Shown: in pieces, positions 49,149 to 58,765 of the stretch | Numbering within the stretch: the stretch's first letter is position 1 | How the letters are laid out: the number at the start of each line of letters is the position of its first letter | Origin: Tubulanus polymorphus | Taxonomy: Eukaryota > Nemertea > Palaeonemertea > Tubulaniformes > Tubulanidae | Reading direction: 5' to 3' | Length of the DNA stretch: 64,000 bases | Assembly (NCBI RefSeq): GCF_964204645.1 | Contig: NC_134031.1 | Span: 11,014,501-11,078,500, forward strand | The notes under the pieces: model-generated | What the model was told of the DNA's origin: nothing | What the model saw: only the letters and a program-made list of their open reading frames with translations | The model's database searches: none | Program-made: the position numbers and the translations under genes

Positions 49149-50226
49149 TTATTCTTTTAATTTTACTAGATAAAATCCATTCATTAAATTTATCATCATA
49201 TCCTTTATATTTCACCAAAGAATACTTTTTTCCTTTAAGAGTTTTAGTTTTTAATACCTTTTCTACTTTGTATTCTATTTCATCTGGATTTGGTACTAAT
49301 GATAATTCTTGTTCATAGAAATAACCTAATATTTCTTCATCTTTTAGATCTTCTAGTTTATAAACAAATGGTTTAGTTAATATTATCTTTTTAATTTTAA
49401 ATATTTCTTCAGTAAAATTAGGGGTATAACCTTTATAAAATGTTTTTCTATATTTAGAAATTCTAACATGTTGTCCTATTTTAAATTTAGGTTCTCCAAA
49501 ATCATGTGTAACAAATGCTCCATATAAATTATTCCAAACTATTTCTGAATTTTCTTCTTTTCTAGCTTGTATAGGTTTCATATTTATAGAACTATGTTTA
49601 GAATTATTATAACCTTTAACTAAATCATCTAACACATTGATATATTTATATGTTTCATTAGCGGTGAAATATTTCCACATTCTAGTTTTCAATGTTTTAT
49701 TAAATCTTTCTATAACGGATGCTTTTTTATCTGAATGTGTTGAAAAATATTCTACATCGTTATCAATTAATAGTTTTTTGAAATGTTTGTTATAAAATTC
49801 TTTACCTTCATCAAATTGTATTTTATCTGGAATAGCTTCTTTAAATATAGATTTAAAAGCATTTGTTACTTCTATTCCAGTTTTATTTTTAATCGGGATA
49901 CTCCATGCGTATCTACTGAATATATCTATAACATTTAGTATCCAAAAATATCCTTTGTTATATTCTTCTAAGTTTTTCATATCAATTAAATCAGCTTGCC
50001 ATTGTTGGTCAATATATGAAACCATTACTTTTCTTGTTAAATATTTTTTATCCATTTTCTTGTGGATTTGATATGTGGGTTGATTTTGTAACCATGATTT
50101 TAATTCACTATATTTTATTTTTTCTTTATCAGATTTAATTTTATCCCATAATTCTGAAACGTTAGAATATGATACTTCACTTTCTGGGTTGTAATATAAA
50201 TCTCTCAAATATTGTTCTTTTTTCAT
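49141..50226 (-). CDS. rve integrase with chromodomain, intact (element C)
   Basis: 361 residues, undamaged. Catalytic D79 (QADLIDM), D139 (QFDEGKEF) and E173 (VIERF). N-terminal conserved helix block (KEQYLRDLYYNPESEVSY). SH3-like region KFKIGQHVRISKYR at about 255-270 and chromodomain at about 318-356 (EKVLKTKTLKGKKYSLVKYKGYDDKFNEW). The enzyme could explain the 6 bp target duplications. One of few genes here starting without TAAATG (TAAGATG). Confidence 0.93.
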   Translation of the reverse strand: MKKEQYLRDLYYNPESEVSYSNVSELWDKIKSDKEKIKYSELKSWLQNQPTYQIHKKMDKKYLTRKVMVSYIDQQWQADLIDMKNLEEYNKGYFWILNVIDIFSRYAWSIPIKNKTGIEVTNAFKSIFKEAIPDKIQFDEGKEFYNKHFKKLLIDNDVEYFSTHSDKKASVIERFNKTLKTRMWKYFTANETYKYINVLDDLVKGYNNSKHSSINMKPIQARKEENSEIVWNNLYGAFVTHDFGEPKFKIGQHVRISKYRKTFYKGYTPNFTEEIFKIKKIILTKPFVYKLEDLKDEEILGYFYEQELSLVPNPDEIEYKVEKVLKTKTLKGKKYSLVKYKGYDDKFNEWILSSKIKRINE

Positions 50227-50232
50227 CTTATT

Positions 50233-50622
50233 TTAATCCATTAATAATAATTTAGATTTATTTTCAATGACTTTATGATTTGACTTATTTTCTGGTATAA
50301 TATGTTTCCGATTGTCATTGGAATCATCTTTATCATCAGATTTGAATTTTGATTTATATATTACACCAGATAATATAATAACTGTTACTAATCCAATTGT
50401 AATATATAATTTATAATTACTTCCAGCATTAGAAGAATTAGATGGATTATTATTTGAATCAATACCACCGTGTGGGTGCTGTACGGCACCATCAGGTGAT
50501 TCATTTATGTCAGTTAATTTCTTTTTCTTAGCTTTTTTTAATTCTGATGATCTTTTACCTAATTCTCTTGCCCATTTAATTTGTTTCTCGGATCTAGCCT
50601 TTTTCTTAACTCCATCACTCAT
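50233..50622 (-). CDS. Small basic single-span membrane protein (element C)
   Basis: 129 residues. Basic N-terminus (KKKARSEKQIKWARELGKRSS, KKAKKKK), polar linker, one membrane segment (YKLYITIGLVTVIILSGVIY, about 70-89), charged tail (KSDDKDDSND) ending in LLLMD. Intact. Unknown function; a tail-side-out membrane or virion protein is possible. Its start overlaps the end of the next gene upstream. Confidence 0.68.
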   Translation of the reverse strand: MSDGVKKKARSEKQIKWARELGKRSSELKKAKKKKLTDINESPDGAVQHPHGGIDSNNNPSNSSNAGSNYKLYITIGLVTVIILSGVIYKSKFKSDDKDDSNDNRKHIIPENKSNHKVIENKSKLLLMD

Positions 50623-51217
50623 TTATTTTACTTAATTTTTGTTCTGATTCATTTTCTGTTTCGATGTTTGGTTGTAGTACATCTGTTTCGTTCTTACCTG
50701 ATTTATATTCCATAGGCTTGATGTTCGAAAATGTTATGACACCAGTAGAAATTAATGTCATAACCGATCCTAATTGAAATGAAGCATATCCAACCCATTT
50801 TTGTAATTCAGTCATAACTAAATAGTCATTTTTCAAATCATTATATAATTTATTTTCATCATCAATTGGTATTAACTGGTTACATAATTTTGAATAACAT
50901 TTGACAATACCATCTGAAATAGAATCATTTATTCTAGCTAATCTTGCCTCTTCATAAATCTTAAAATATTTTATTACTTTATCTGGTTTCATAGAGTCTA
51001 GTTCTTGAAAAGTTATTATTTTTCCCAAGAAGTCCTCAGATTTCCCGCCAGCAATTAATAATTCAAGATGATGCTTACAATATAAATAGTATTCATAATC
51101 TATATTGTTATTAACTTGAGCACAATTAGTTACAACTGTATCTTTATTATCACTTATACCCAAATCATCTAATGTCTTTTCAATATCAATACTATTCTTA
51201 TTAGATTTCTTTGACAT
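50615..51217 (-). CDS. Conserved small Polinton protein (element C)
   Basis: 200 residues, intact. N-terminal KKSNKNSIDIEKTLDDLGI; core YEYYLYCKHHLELLIAGGKS; DSMKPDKVIKYFKIYEEARLARIND; C-terminal TELQKWVGYASFQLGSVMTLISTGVITF with a hydrophobic stretch. No motif of known enzymes. Conserved in four copies of the window, always upstream of the membrane-protein gene. Confidence 0.7.
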   Translation of the reverse strand: MSKKSNKNSIDIEKTLDDLGISDNKDTVVTNCAQVNNNIDYEYYLYCKHHLELLIAGGKSEDFLGKIITFQELDSMKPDKVIKYFKIYEEARLARINDSISDGIVKCYSKLCNQLIPIDDENKLYNDLKNDYLVMTELQKWVGYASFQLGSVMTLISTGVITFSNIKPMEYKSGKNETDVLQPNIETENESEQKLSKINE

Positions 51218-51473
51218 TTATATTAGAGAAAAAAAGCAAAAAAAATATTATAAGTATTCTTCAAATGATACTAGTATCTCTTTAGGTTAATACTAAATTG
51301 ACTAGGTTAGTTAAAGTTAAAGAATTTCTATTCAAATCTATTCAAAATCTATTCAATCTAATGTCAATTAGAATTACCAAAAGAAAATATTGAAAATATA
51401 ATAGAATTGACTAGCTAGTTGAAGTTATTGTTTTTTTTTATTATATTTTATTTAAATTAGGATTTAGATTATC

Positions 51474-51540
51474 TCACTACTATTGTCTATCTATTAGGAG
51501 CAGTAACTATAACTGTCCAGATAAGTCATTTCGGATTCTC
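51474..51540. repeat. Conserved Polinton noncoding block (element C copy)
   Basis: CTCACTACTATTGTCTATCTAT...TGTCCAGATAAGTCATTTCGGATTCTCGATAATAAATCC, shared with 28806-28884 (inverted) and 23524-23600. It lies between the small protein gene and the iteron array. Confidence 0.65.
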
Positions 51541-51629
51541 GATAATAAATCCTAAAACTGAAAATAAATTCAAAGAAACGACTGGTGGAATTACTATTTC
51601 ATAAACACATATATTTATTATGTAAATTT

Positions 51630-52010
51630 TAGCGATCGATAATAGAACAATGGAGAACAATAGAAATGCGGTCCAATCGGACCGGTTATTGCGCAATACA
51701 CAGTTATATTTTTATTCTAACAACGATCAATAATAGAACAATGGAGAACAATAGAAATGCGGTCCAATAGGACCGGTTATTGCGCAATACACAGTTATAT
51801 TTTTATTCTAACAACGATCAATAATAGAACAATACAGAACAATAGAAAAGCGGTTCAATCGGACCGGTTATTGCGCAATACACAGTTAACAGTAAACTAT
51901 CAATACAGAACAACCGCCGCCATTAACAACGATCAATAATAGAACAATAGAGAACAATAGAAAAGCGGTTCAATCGGACCGGTTATTGCGCAATACTTAG
52001 TTAACAGTAA
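51630..52010. repeat. Four palindromic iterons (GGTCC.AATCGGACC / TATTGCGCAATA)
   Basis: Units start at about 51631, 51723, 51815 and 51928 (CGATCAATAATAGAACAAT). Each contains the dyad GGT(C/T)CAATCGGACC followed by GGTTATTGCGCAATAC with the 12 bp palindrome TATTGCGCAATA. Element B has only one decayed half unit at this position (28753-28768). Copy-number variation between sibling elements and the dyads resemble replication or enhancer iterons. Confidence 0.8.
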
Positions 52011-52083
52011 ACAATACAATATTAAAACAGATATATACAACATTTTTTGATATCTATATTACAAAGACCTTCAGTGTTATAAT

Positions 52084-52263
52084 TTATAATTTTGTCCAGA
52101 ATTCTTTAATTACTGGATTGTTTCCAATCAATTCTTCAATTTCTGGTAAATGTCTTACTACTTCACTAAATGCTAATCCTAATATTTTGAATTTTTCATA
52201 TTTTATTAATCTACCTACTCTTCTCAGTTTTCTTTCAAAACCGGCACTGATATCTCCACTCAT
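52084..52263 (-). CDS. 59-residue small protein (element C)
   Basis: Begins MSGDISAGFERKLRRVGR, followed by YEKFKILGLAFSEVV and HLPEIEELIGN, ending EFWTKL. Basic N-terminal helix plus amphipathic helix. A decayed copy exists at 2930-3060. Function unknown; it may be part of a spliced transcript with the preceding acidic frame. Confidence 0.45.
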   Translation of the reverse strand: MSGDISAGFERKLRRVGRLIKYEKFKILGLAFSEVVRHLPEIEELIGNNPVIKEFWTKL

Positions 52264-52381
52264 TTTCTTAGTTTTCGATTATTTGAGTCCCAACAGCAAT
52301 TTGAGTCGCGTTGCTGGTAATTTTGGTAATTGTAGTTCGCGCGGTAATTGTTTATTATGTATTACATCACTCAGAGTTTTC

Positions 52382-52550
52382 ACCATTTCTTGATGATAGT
52401 CCAAATGTTCTTATAATTTTGTGAAGTTTGTTCGTCAATTACGAGAGTTTCATCCTCCATTTCTATTGATTCCTGAGTTTCACTATCTATCGTTTCTGGT
52501 TCCTCATACGTTGGTTGGCTTAGAATTTCTGGTTGATCTTTGTGTTCCAT
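52382..52550 (-). CDS. Small acidic protein with 5' UTR intron (element C)
   Basis: 56 residues: MEHKDQPEILSQP, acidic centre (DSETQESIEMEDETLV), then NYKNIWTIIKKW before a TGA. A second frame (MVKTLSDVIHNKQLP...) begins at 52387, overlapping the end, so a shift or splice could join them. A predicted intron 52634-52557 (AAAT|GTAAGT...CTTTTAG) lies just upstream of the ATG. The copy in B has lost the last third. Confidence 0.5.
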
Positions 52551-52556
52551 TTTAAT

Positions 52557-52634
52557 CTAAAAGATATCGTGAAAATGAATTACTGTACTTAAATATGTTT
52601 AAAGGTTTCCCTACTTCATAATATATTTACTTAC
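52557..52634 (-). other. Predicted 5' UTR intron (element C)
   Basis: 78 bp with GTAAGTAA donor and ATCTTTTAG acceptor, directly upstream of the acidic protein ATG at 52550. The same structure is present in B at 28452-28542, which supports it; splicing requires nuclear transcription. Confidence 0.55.
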
Positions 52635-52639
52635 ATTTA

Positions 52640-52940
52640 GATTTAGAACTGTAAACTGTGTTTTGAGAGAGAATATCCAATACGTTCCTATGCTTATGTG
52701 CTGCGCGTTTATAACTGGCAGTTATTCACTAGCTTAACACCGTCTGGTGCAACAGATGTTCCTTCTTTTGTAATATAATTGATTAATCCTTTTCAACTGA
52801 AATAGCACGTTCGATCAATATTCAAATGAGGTGCGCCCCATTCAACTGAATATGAAATACGGCACAGATGTTTTTGTAAATAACCTAATGCAATTAAATA
52901 TAGGCGGTTTGACATAGATCGAGAGTAACCGGTTTTCTAA
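52640..52940. other. Leader exon and promoter region, otherwise unassigned
   Basis: Holds the conserved leader (GAGAGAATATCCAATACGT, TTACAGTTCTAAATCTAAAT on the minus strand) of the acidic gene and more variable sequence up to the HNH gene. No gene recognised. Confidence 0.4.
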
Positions 52941-52944
52941 GCAC

Positions 52945-53598
52945 TTAAGCTTCAACGTATTTTTCATTATGTGTTGAATTCCATAATTCAACAAATGTCT
53001 TTGCTTTATCCAGTTGATCTAAATATAACTGTATATCTAGTTTATTAGATTTAATTATATTTTCTTTCTTTTCAAGAGGCCTTAAATTTCTCCAACCCCA
53101 AATAAGTTTTTTATTGTATTCATCATTCATGTCAAATTTAGAAATCGGCAACACGTGATCAATATGAAAGTATTCACCATAATTATCTATATTCATTTTA
53201 TCATCGAATTGATATATTATCCATGATTTTAAGAATTCATCTGAACAACCCAATAGATTAGATAGTGTTTCTGAATGTGTTTCTTTGTTGAATAATTGTG
53301 TTAATCTAGACCGTAAACATTGTTTCAATCTAAAATTAAGATCTGTTTGATATCTTTCTCTCATATATTCTGCCATATAATAATTATAATGTTCTATATT
53401 ATCTTCTCGGTATTGTTTGGTGTATAGTTTAAAACAAGTTTTACAGCAATATTGAAAACCATCTTTGCTAATCTTACGCTTACTAAATTCTGTTAAAGCT
53501 AATTTATCTAATTCACATTTAGAACACTTCTTGTAGTATATGTTTATGACGCCAGTGTTATTTGTAATATTGATAATTTGTGGTTGTTCTGGTTCCAT
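52945..53598 (-). CDS. HNH endonuclease, intact (element C)
   Basis: 217 residues. Zinc-binding C25/C28 (CSKC) and C51-C55 (CCKTC). Catalytic HNH region: H145-I-D-H148 (YFHIDHVLPISKF), N171 (NLRPLEKKEN) and N180. Between them a helical segment with LLGCSDEFLKSWI. Three copies (A, B, C) share position at the element end. It may promote element recombination or its own spread. Starts TATAATAAATG. Confidence 0.88.
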   Translation of the reverse strand: MEPEQPQIINITNNTGVINIYYKKCSKCELDKLALTEFSKRKISKDGFQYCCKTCFKLYTKQYREDNIEHYNYYMAEYMRERYQTDLNFRLKQCLRSRLTQLFNKETHSETLSNLLGCSDEFLKSWIIYQFDDKMNIDNYGEYFHIDHVLPISKFDMNDEYNKKLIWGWRNLRPLEKKENIIKSNKLDIQLYLDQLDKAKTFVELWNSTHNEKYVEA

Positions 53599-53675
53599 TT
53601 ATTATATGTATTTTTTACTAAATTGGTTAATATTTTAGAATCCTCTTCCATTTCTTCGACCAACGTCATCCTTTT

Positions 53676-53927
53676 TCATTCTTCGTTGCTTTTGATAAGT
53701 TGTTTCGATTCCTTGATAATAAATTCCTCAACGTATTGTTCATTATTTGGATCATTATTCCATAATTCAATAAATTTCTTTCCCTTTGTTAACTGTTCTG
53801 AATATAACTGTAAATATTCTAGTTTCAATTTATTCTCTAAATGTGTTCTAGTTTTATTGTGTCTTGCTTTTTGGGATTTATCTATATCGATATTACATGT
53901 TGGGCAGTAGTACTTATTTGCTTCCAT
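53676..53927 (-). pseudogene. Chimeric frame: polymerase zinc finger joined to HNH tail
   Basis: The first 38 codons are identical to the start of the polymerase (YYCPTCNIDIDKSQKARHNK), because the right terminal repeat copies that region. At 53817 it continues in frame into a copy of the HNH protein C-terminus (LYSEQLTKGKKFIELWNNDP, as at 1756-1860), then a short tail. It marks where the terminal repeat was copied next to an older HNH gene end. It could be expressed, but is probably a by-product. Confidence 0.7.
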
Positions 53928-54215
53928 TTTAATACTATATTTTTTATTAAAATTGATTTTAGAAGTTCAATGATTTAAATGTTATTCATATATATATGAA
54001 TATTTTAAGAGTAATAGGGTTTAGTTGTTTCATATCAAAGGTCGAAAGGTTGAGGTTGATAAATTTTCCAAATGTTAAAATAATAATAATTTCTACTTGA
54101 ATTAGGAGTGTACGCGACTAATTCAAGTAGAAATTGTTGTTATTTTAACATTTTGGAAAATTTCTCGGGCTCGACCTTTCGACCTTTGGTATGAAACAAC
54201 TAAACCCCTATTACT
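53817..54215. repeat. Right terminal inverted repeat with terminal palindrome
   Basis: 399 bp inverted copy of 35963-36367. The outer part 54010-54215 is the palindrome, with the loop GAGTGTACGCGA at about 54106-54117, in the same orientation relative to the end as on the left. It ends CCCCTATTACT. Confidence 0.92.
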
Positions 54216-54221
54216 AACAAT
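54216..54221. other. Right target-site duplication AACAAT of Polinton C
   Basis: AACAAT directly after the right end, identical to 35957-35962. Confidence 0.9.
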
Positions 54222-54470
54222 TCAATAGTTTGTTTTTGTCGTCCGCGACAATTCATTATTTTGGTTTTATCGCCCGCAACAATTCAAAATTTTGGTTTTA
54301 ACGCCCGCGACAATTCATTATTGTGGTTTTATCGCCCGCGACAATTCATTATTTTGGTTTTATCGCCCGCGACAATTCATTATTTTTGTTTTGTCGCCCG
54401 TGACAATTCAATATTTTGGTTTTGTCACCCGCGACAATTCATAATTTTGGTTTTGTCGCCCGTGGTTTTG
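54222..54470. repeat. 31 bp minisatellite, right flank
   Basis: About eight units of the same CGCCCGCGACAATTCATTATTTTGGTTTTAT satellite as 34040-35097, separated from it by element C and the 153 bp repeats. Confidence 0.9.
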
Positions 54471-54479
54471 TCGGAACAT

Positions 54480-54690
54480 TAAGTTTTTGGTCGAACTGTG
54501 TGTTAAGGTTGTTTTGGAAATTTACTCGGTCTGGTATATTTTGGATTAATGTGTATGTCATTTGTCAGGACATTAAACAGAAGACGACTTAGGATACTAC
54601 CTTGCGTGACTCCACTAGTTAGACCGTCTCATTCCAAGATGAGGCCGTTGAACAGGATTCTAAGACTGTGCAGAAAACCCGTTATCGCTG
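54480..54690 (-). pseudogene. Non-LTR retrotransposon reverse transcriptase fragment
   Basis: On the minus strand a frame reads LTSGVTQGSILSRLLFNVLTNDI, corresponding to the RT motif around GVPQGSVLSPLLF of LINE-type elements, with stops nearby. Only about 70 codons remain. It ends close to the insertion edge at 54700. Confidence 0.6.
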
Positions 54691-54700
54691 CTTTGCAGCT

Positions 54701-55365
54701 ATATTTTTATCAGTTATTGTATCATATTCTAAACATATATTCGATAATTTATAGCCCATATCTTTATTAACGCTAGATATTACAATTTCATTAACAGGAG
54801 CAAATGTTATTTCGAATATAACGTCTTCTTGAATTGCGTATTTATATAAAGGTGCATTATTATTTATCAATTCAAAATCTAATGGAATTTTATATTTGCT
54901 TCCATATACACTTTTTATCAATTTATCTACAGCATTAGTTAATATTGAGCTATTAGCTTCTGATCTTAATTTATTTTGGTTTTCTGATTGGATGCCTTGA
55001 AATATCATATTATTTATATTTTCTTTAGTTGACCATAAATCTTTATAATGCATAAATAAATTATAATCATCTAATGAGAAAACTGTTTCTGGACCGATCT
55101 TTATTGTTAATTTTCTAATCAAATATCTTCCAACATTATCAACAACATAATTATTATCATTACCAGTTACTTTTATATCGGCTGATAAATAAATACTATT
55201 TTGAACATAAAAAGTATTTTGTGTTAATCGAGGAATTCTAACATATAAAGTTTCATCGGGATTAATATTAGAAGGGTTATGAGTAATTATATGATGTGAT
55301 TTTTCTGCTTTAATAGCATTAGATATTCTAGAAATCTTAGAAGGACTTATATAACTCCCACTCAT
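54701..55365 (-). pseudogene. Major capsid protein, N-terminal part (element B)
   Basis: N-terminal half of the capsid gene split by the 21 kb insertion: YISPSKISRISNAIKAEKSH, DNVGRYLIRKLTIKIGPETV, FQGIQSENQNKLRSEANS, ending near NICLEYDTITDKNI. It is more than 90% like element C. The other half is at 33093-33681. Start TTTTTTTGTTAAATAAATG. Confidence 0.88.
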
Positions 55366-55385
55366 TTATTTAACAAAAAAATTAA

Positions 55386-56915
55386 TTATTTATTTTTTAT
55401 CATATTCACTAACCCAAAAATAATAGCACTTACAACTGTAATTAAAAATAAAATAATATGTTCAGCAGCAAAGTTAAGAATATTCCCTGCAGATTTCAAT
55501 ATAAAACCAACAATTGATGCAATAACTCCGGGTAAAGCTGCGGCAGACTTTTTAGATAGTTCCCATAAATATTTTGCTAATTTTTTTAAACCATCCTTTA
55601 CTTTATCTTGTATAGAATTATTATTTGGGGGTTTATCTGGTTTATTGGGAGTAGGAGTAGACTTAAGTGAATTTGATATAGCTAAACCAATTGTTGTAGA
55701 TACCATAGTTACAGATGTTAGAATTGAAAGAATTGTTATACCTTCTAACTTAAATAATAATTTTATTCTGTCTTTCAATGATATTTTAGAATCTGGTTTA
55801 ATAAGATATCTTTTAAAAACATCTTTTAACCTTTTAAAATTATTACTAAATTCTTTTAATAATATATTTCTTTCACCTTTTTGTACTTCTAAATTATCAA
55901 TTTCTTTTTCTAAACGTAATTCTTTTTGCCTATATTCTATTTCATCAATTACTTGATGATCAATATCAGACTTTAATTGTTCTATTTATTTATTTTTATC
56001 AGTTAATTCTTTTTCTAACAGGGTTATTTTAGAAAATCTCATCTTAATATAAGTAATTTTATCAGTTTCATCTCTTGTACTAATAATTTCTCTACGTGTT
56101 TGTTTGGGTAACATTTTTAATTCTTCATCAGTTAAATCAATAATTCCTTTTTCTAATAAAAGTTGCAATTGATTTGTTCCAGTTTCAGTACCAGGTGTAT
56201 CTTAAGTATTATTTATGTGTTCTTCTGCCGCATTACCTGAATCTATTGTGTCCAATAAATGTTTTACTTCTTGATGTTGACTTAAATCAATATCAATCGG
56301 TTGAGTGTCTCTTCTCGATGTTTCTGGTGTTGAAGATCTTAATCTATCTCCATACTCTTCCATTTCTGGTTCTAAATTATTATAGATTTTGTCAAATAAA
56401 TCATTAATTCTTTGTTTAAATAATTTCTTATAGCGATTTATTTCTTCTTTTGTTACATCTTCTAGTTCATTACTATTATAAATTATTTTTTTAATTCTAC
56501 TTGGTTCTAATTTTTCTTAAGTTGACTCTGCTAATATTTTGTCTTGATTTTTATAAGAGATATTAATATAATAATCACCATTCAAATTATCACCATCCAA
56601 ATAATAATAATATTCACCATTGAAAAATTCTAAATCTCTTACTAAAAGTCTAGCGCCTCTATCATTTATATTATATCCAGATTTTTCAAATAAAAGTTTA
56701 AAATCATTTATAAATTCATTATATTCTAAATTTTGTCCTATTAAATCTGGATTTTTATTTTCAGGACTTATTCTCGATTTAGCTCCTCTATCAAATTCAT
56801 CTGTTGATGGGGCTAAATTAGAATTAAATGCTGATTCATCATCATTAAAATCAGGTTGTGGTTCATCACTTATACCGGGTTCATCAAAAGTATCCATTGG
56901 AATATATTCTTCCAT
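55386..56915 (-). pseudogene. Coiled-coil membrane protein, multiply broken (element B)
   Basis: C-terminal part (55386-55820) matches 43765-45465 closely: ILSILTSVTMVSTTIGLAIS, PTPNKPDKPP, IILFLITVVSAIIFGLV. The middle (55820-56500) has several frameshifts and stops (for example near 55986 and 56201). The N-terminal 130 codons (56517-56915) are open but differ from C (FDEPGISDEPQPDFNDDESAF), showing a fast-evolving acidic N-terminus. Confidence 0.7.
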
Positions 56916-56930
56916 TTATATAATAAAAAA

Positions 56931-58294
56931 TTAAAATTTAAAATATAATATTCCTCCTATAACAATTCCTATACAAGTTATAGCTAATTTAGCATTTTCA
57001 TGGGATTTATTATCATTATCAGTTTTAATTATATCATATTGAATATTATCAGTTTTAATATTTTCTGATGTATTGTAATCTTTTATTTTAGAATCATTAT
57101 CCAATTTAATATTTCTAGTTTTAGTTTCAGTTGATTGAATATGTTTTTTATTTTTTTCACCTTCCATTAATTTTGGAGCAGTAATTATCTTTTTATTTAT
57201 ATCATTTAATCCAAATGAATTATTTATTGTTGCAGTTTTAATACTAAATCATTAGAAATAATGAATAGATTAGGGCCTATACAATAATTTAATCTAATAT
57301 GTGATTTATCTAGATAATTTTGATATCTTACAATGTTTTCTGGAATCGATCTATTTTTATCATTATGAATTGAATCTTGAAATAATACTTTGAATTGTTT
57401 CTGTGTATCAAATGATGTATTAAAATTTCCAATTATTGGGGATCTTGTTTCAACCTGTGATCCTAGAATACATATCAAATAAGTTCTAATTGATTGATTT
57501 ATTCTTTGTATACCTGATTTAGTAAAACCTTCACTATTTTCTAAAATAAAATTAACCCTACCATCATTATTTTGTTGTTGTTTGATATAAATATAATATT
57601 TTGGTATTTCATTCCATTTAAACGTTTTTGAGTTAATATTTTTTATTTCTTTTATATATTTTTTAGTATAAGGGGCAACAAAACCTCCGATTGGAAATGG
57701 TGAATTATTCATTGCAATCAAAGCTTTCTCTACTTTAGATAAATCTCCCCCTGTAATTGTTCCCATCTTTGATCTAAAATCAGAATTATTTATATCTATA
57801 TTAAATTCATTACATATTTTATAATACTTTGATAAATTAATGTTATTATCTAATTCTTTAAAATATCTAGACCCTGGTAAAGGACACTCTAATTCATTTA
57901 ATATTAATCTTATTTGAAAGTATGTATGAAATCTAAAGGGTGATAACATTAATGGTAAATTTGGTTCATTTAAATGATTATTCCAACTTATGCCACACCC
58001 TGTTGTTGCGCAATAAACAGCAAAATTTAATTGGTTTTGCCAGAATTGCATATTTGATTTAAACATCCATGATTTTGCTTTACTTAATTCTTTTTCAAAA
58101 TTAATTTCATAAACATTGAATATATTTTCCATCTTTACATGAAAATTATTACTTTCAATAACATAAATATATAAATCAATTAATGAATTTAAAACTTCAT
58201 TTCTATATGAAATATCTTTATTGAAATCTATTGCAGGAATATTATATTTAATTGATTTATTATATTGGAAAGCTTTTGGAAAACTAACTGCCAT
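56931..58294 (-). pseudogene. Conserved Polinton protein of unknown function, frameshifted (element B)
   Basis: First part 57224-58294 (356 codons): AVSFPKAFQYNKSIKYNIPA, QLNFAVYCATTGCGISW, LNELECPLPGSRYF, FTKSGIQRINQSIRTYLICIL, LDKSHIRLNYCIGPNLFII. A frameshift near 57235 separates the tail with a hydrophobic end (AITCIGIVIGGILYF). It is the unfused form of the gene at 42489-43748. A possible minor virion protein. Confidence 0.72.
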
Positions 58295-58310
58295 TTATAT
58301 AATTAAAAAA

Positions 58311-58745
58311 TTAATAATTAACTAATTCTTTTAATAATTTATCTTGTTCCTCAACTGTTATATGACCATTTAAACTTATTATATAATCTGGTGTATTCTT
58401 TAATTTATTAATTTCTTCTATATTAGTTTTAATTTTTTCTTTATTACTTTTTATATTTAATTTTGAACTTATACCGGTTAAAACATTTGAACTTAATCCT
58501 AACACACCAATTGATATAGCTAAAGGTGTTAATGGACTGAATATTGCTAGAAATGTTATTACAGAACTAATTGTAACCGAACCACTTATAATCAAATAAT
58601 ATATAATTTTACTTTTTAAATATTTTTTCTTTTTTATCTTAAAGTCACTTTCAAATTCTAATATTTGTTTTTCTAAATATATTTTTAATTTAGTTTTACT
58701 GATATCATGAGGAATACTATCAATATTATCAACTTTATCTTCCAT
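58311..58745 (-). CDS. 144-residue membrane protein (element B)
   Basis: N-terminal EDKVDNIDSIPHDISKTKL, then two hydrophobic segments at about 47-95 (YYLIISGSVTISSVITFLAIF and PLTPLAISIGVLGL), then a polar helix. Intact. In element C only its first 35 residues survive, fused to the next gene. Function unknown. Starts TAAATAAATG. Confidence 0.65.
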   Translation of the reverse strand: MEDKVDNIDSIPHDISKTKLKIYLEKQILEFESDFKIKKKKYLKSKIIYYLIISGSVTISSVITFLAIFSPLTPLAISIGVLGLSSNVLTGISSKLNIKSNKEKIKTNIEEINKLKNTPDYIISLNGHITVEEQDKLLKELVNY

Positions 58746-58765
58746 TTATTTAGCAAAGAAATTAC

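Larger units (their letters stand above)
35963..54215 (+). mobile_element. Polinton C, 18,253 bp, nearly complete
   Basis: Bounded by terminal inverted repeats (35963-36367 and 53817-54215), AG...CT ends and a 6 bp duplication. Rightward genes from polymerase to zinc-finger protein converge at about 48 kb with leftward genes from HNH nuclease to ATPase. Lesions noted: stop in polymerase, late stop in ATPase, probable frameshift in the zinc-finger gene, one fused gene. The identity of the two long terminal repeats points to a recent insertion. Confidence 0.93.
33682..54700. mobile_element. 21 kb insertion in Polinton B capsid gene, containing Polinton C
   Basis: Capsid reading stops at 33681 and resumes at 54701. 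ATATTT is present on both sides (33676-33681 and 54701-54706), consistent with a 6 bp target duplication. The insert begins AGGGTTTTCTG and ends GCAGCT. Without element C it is about 2.8 kb, made of a hairpin, an ATT microsatellite, minisatellites and a reverse transcriptase fragment. Its class is uncertain. Confidence 0.6.
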
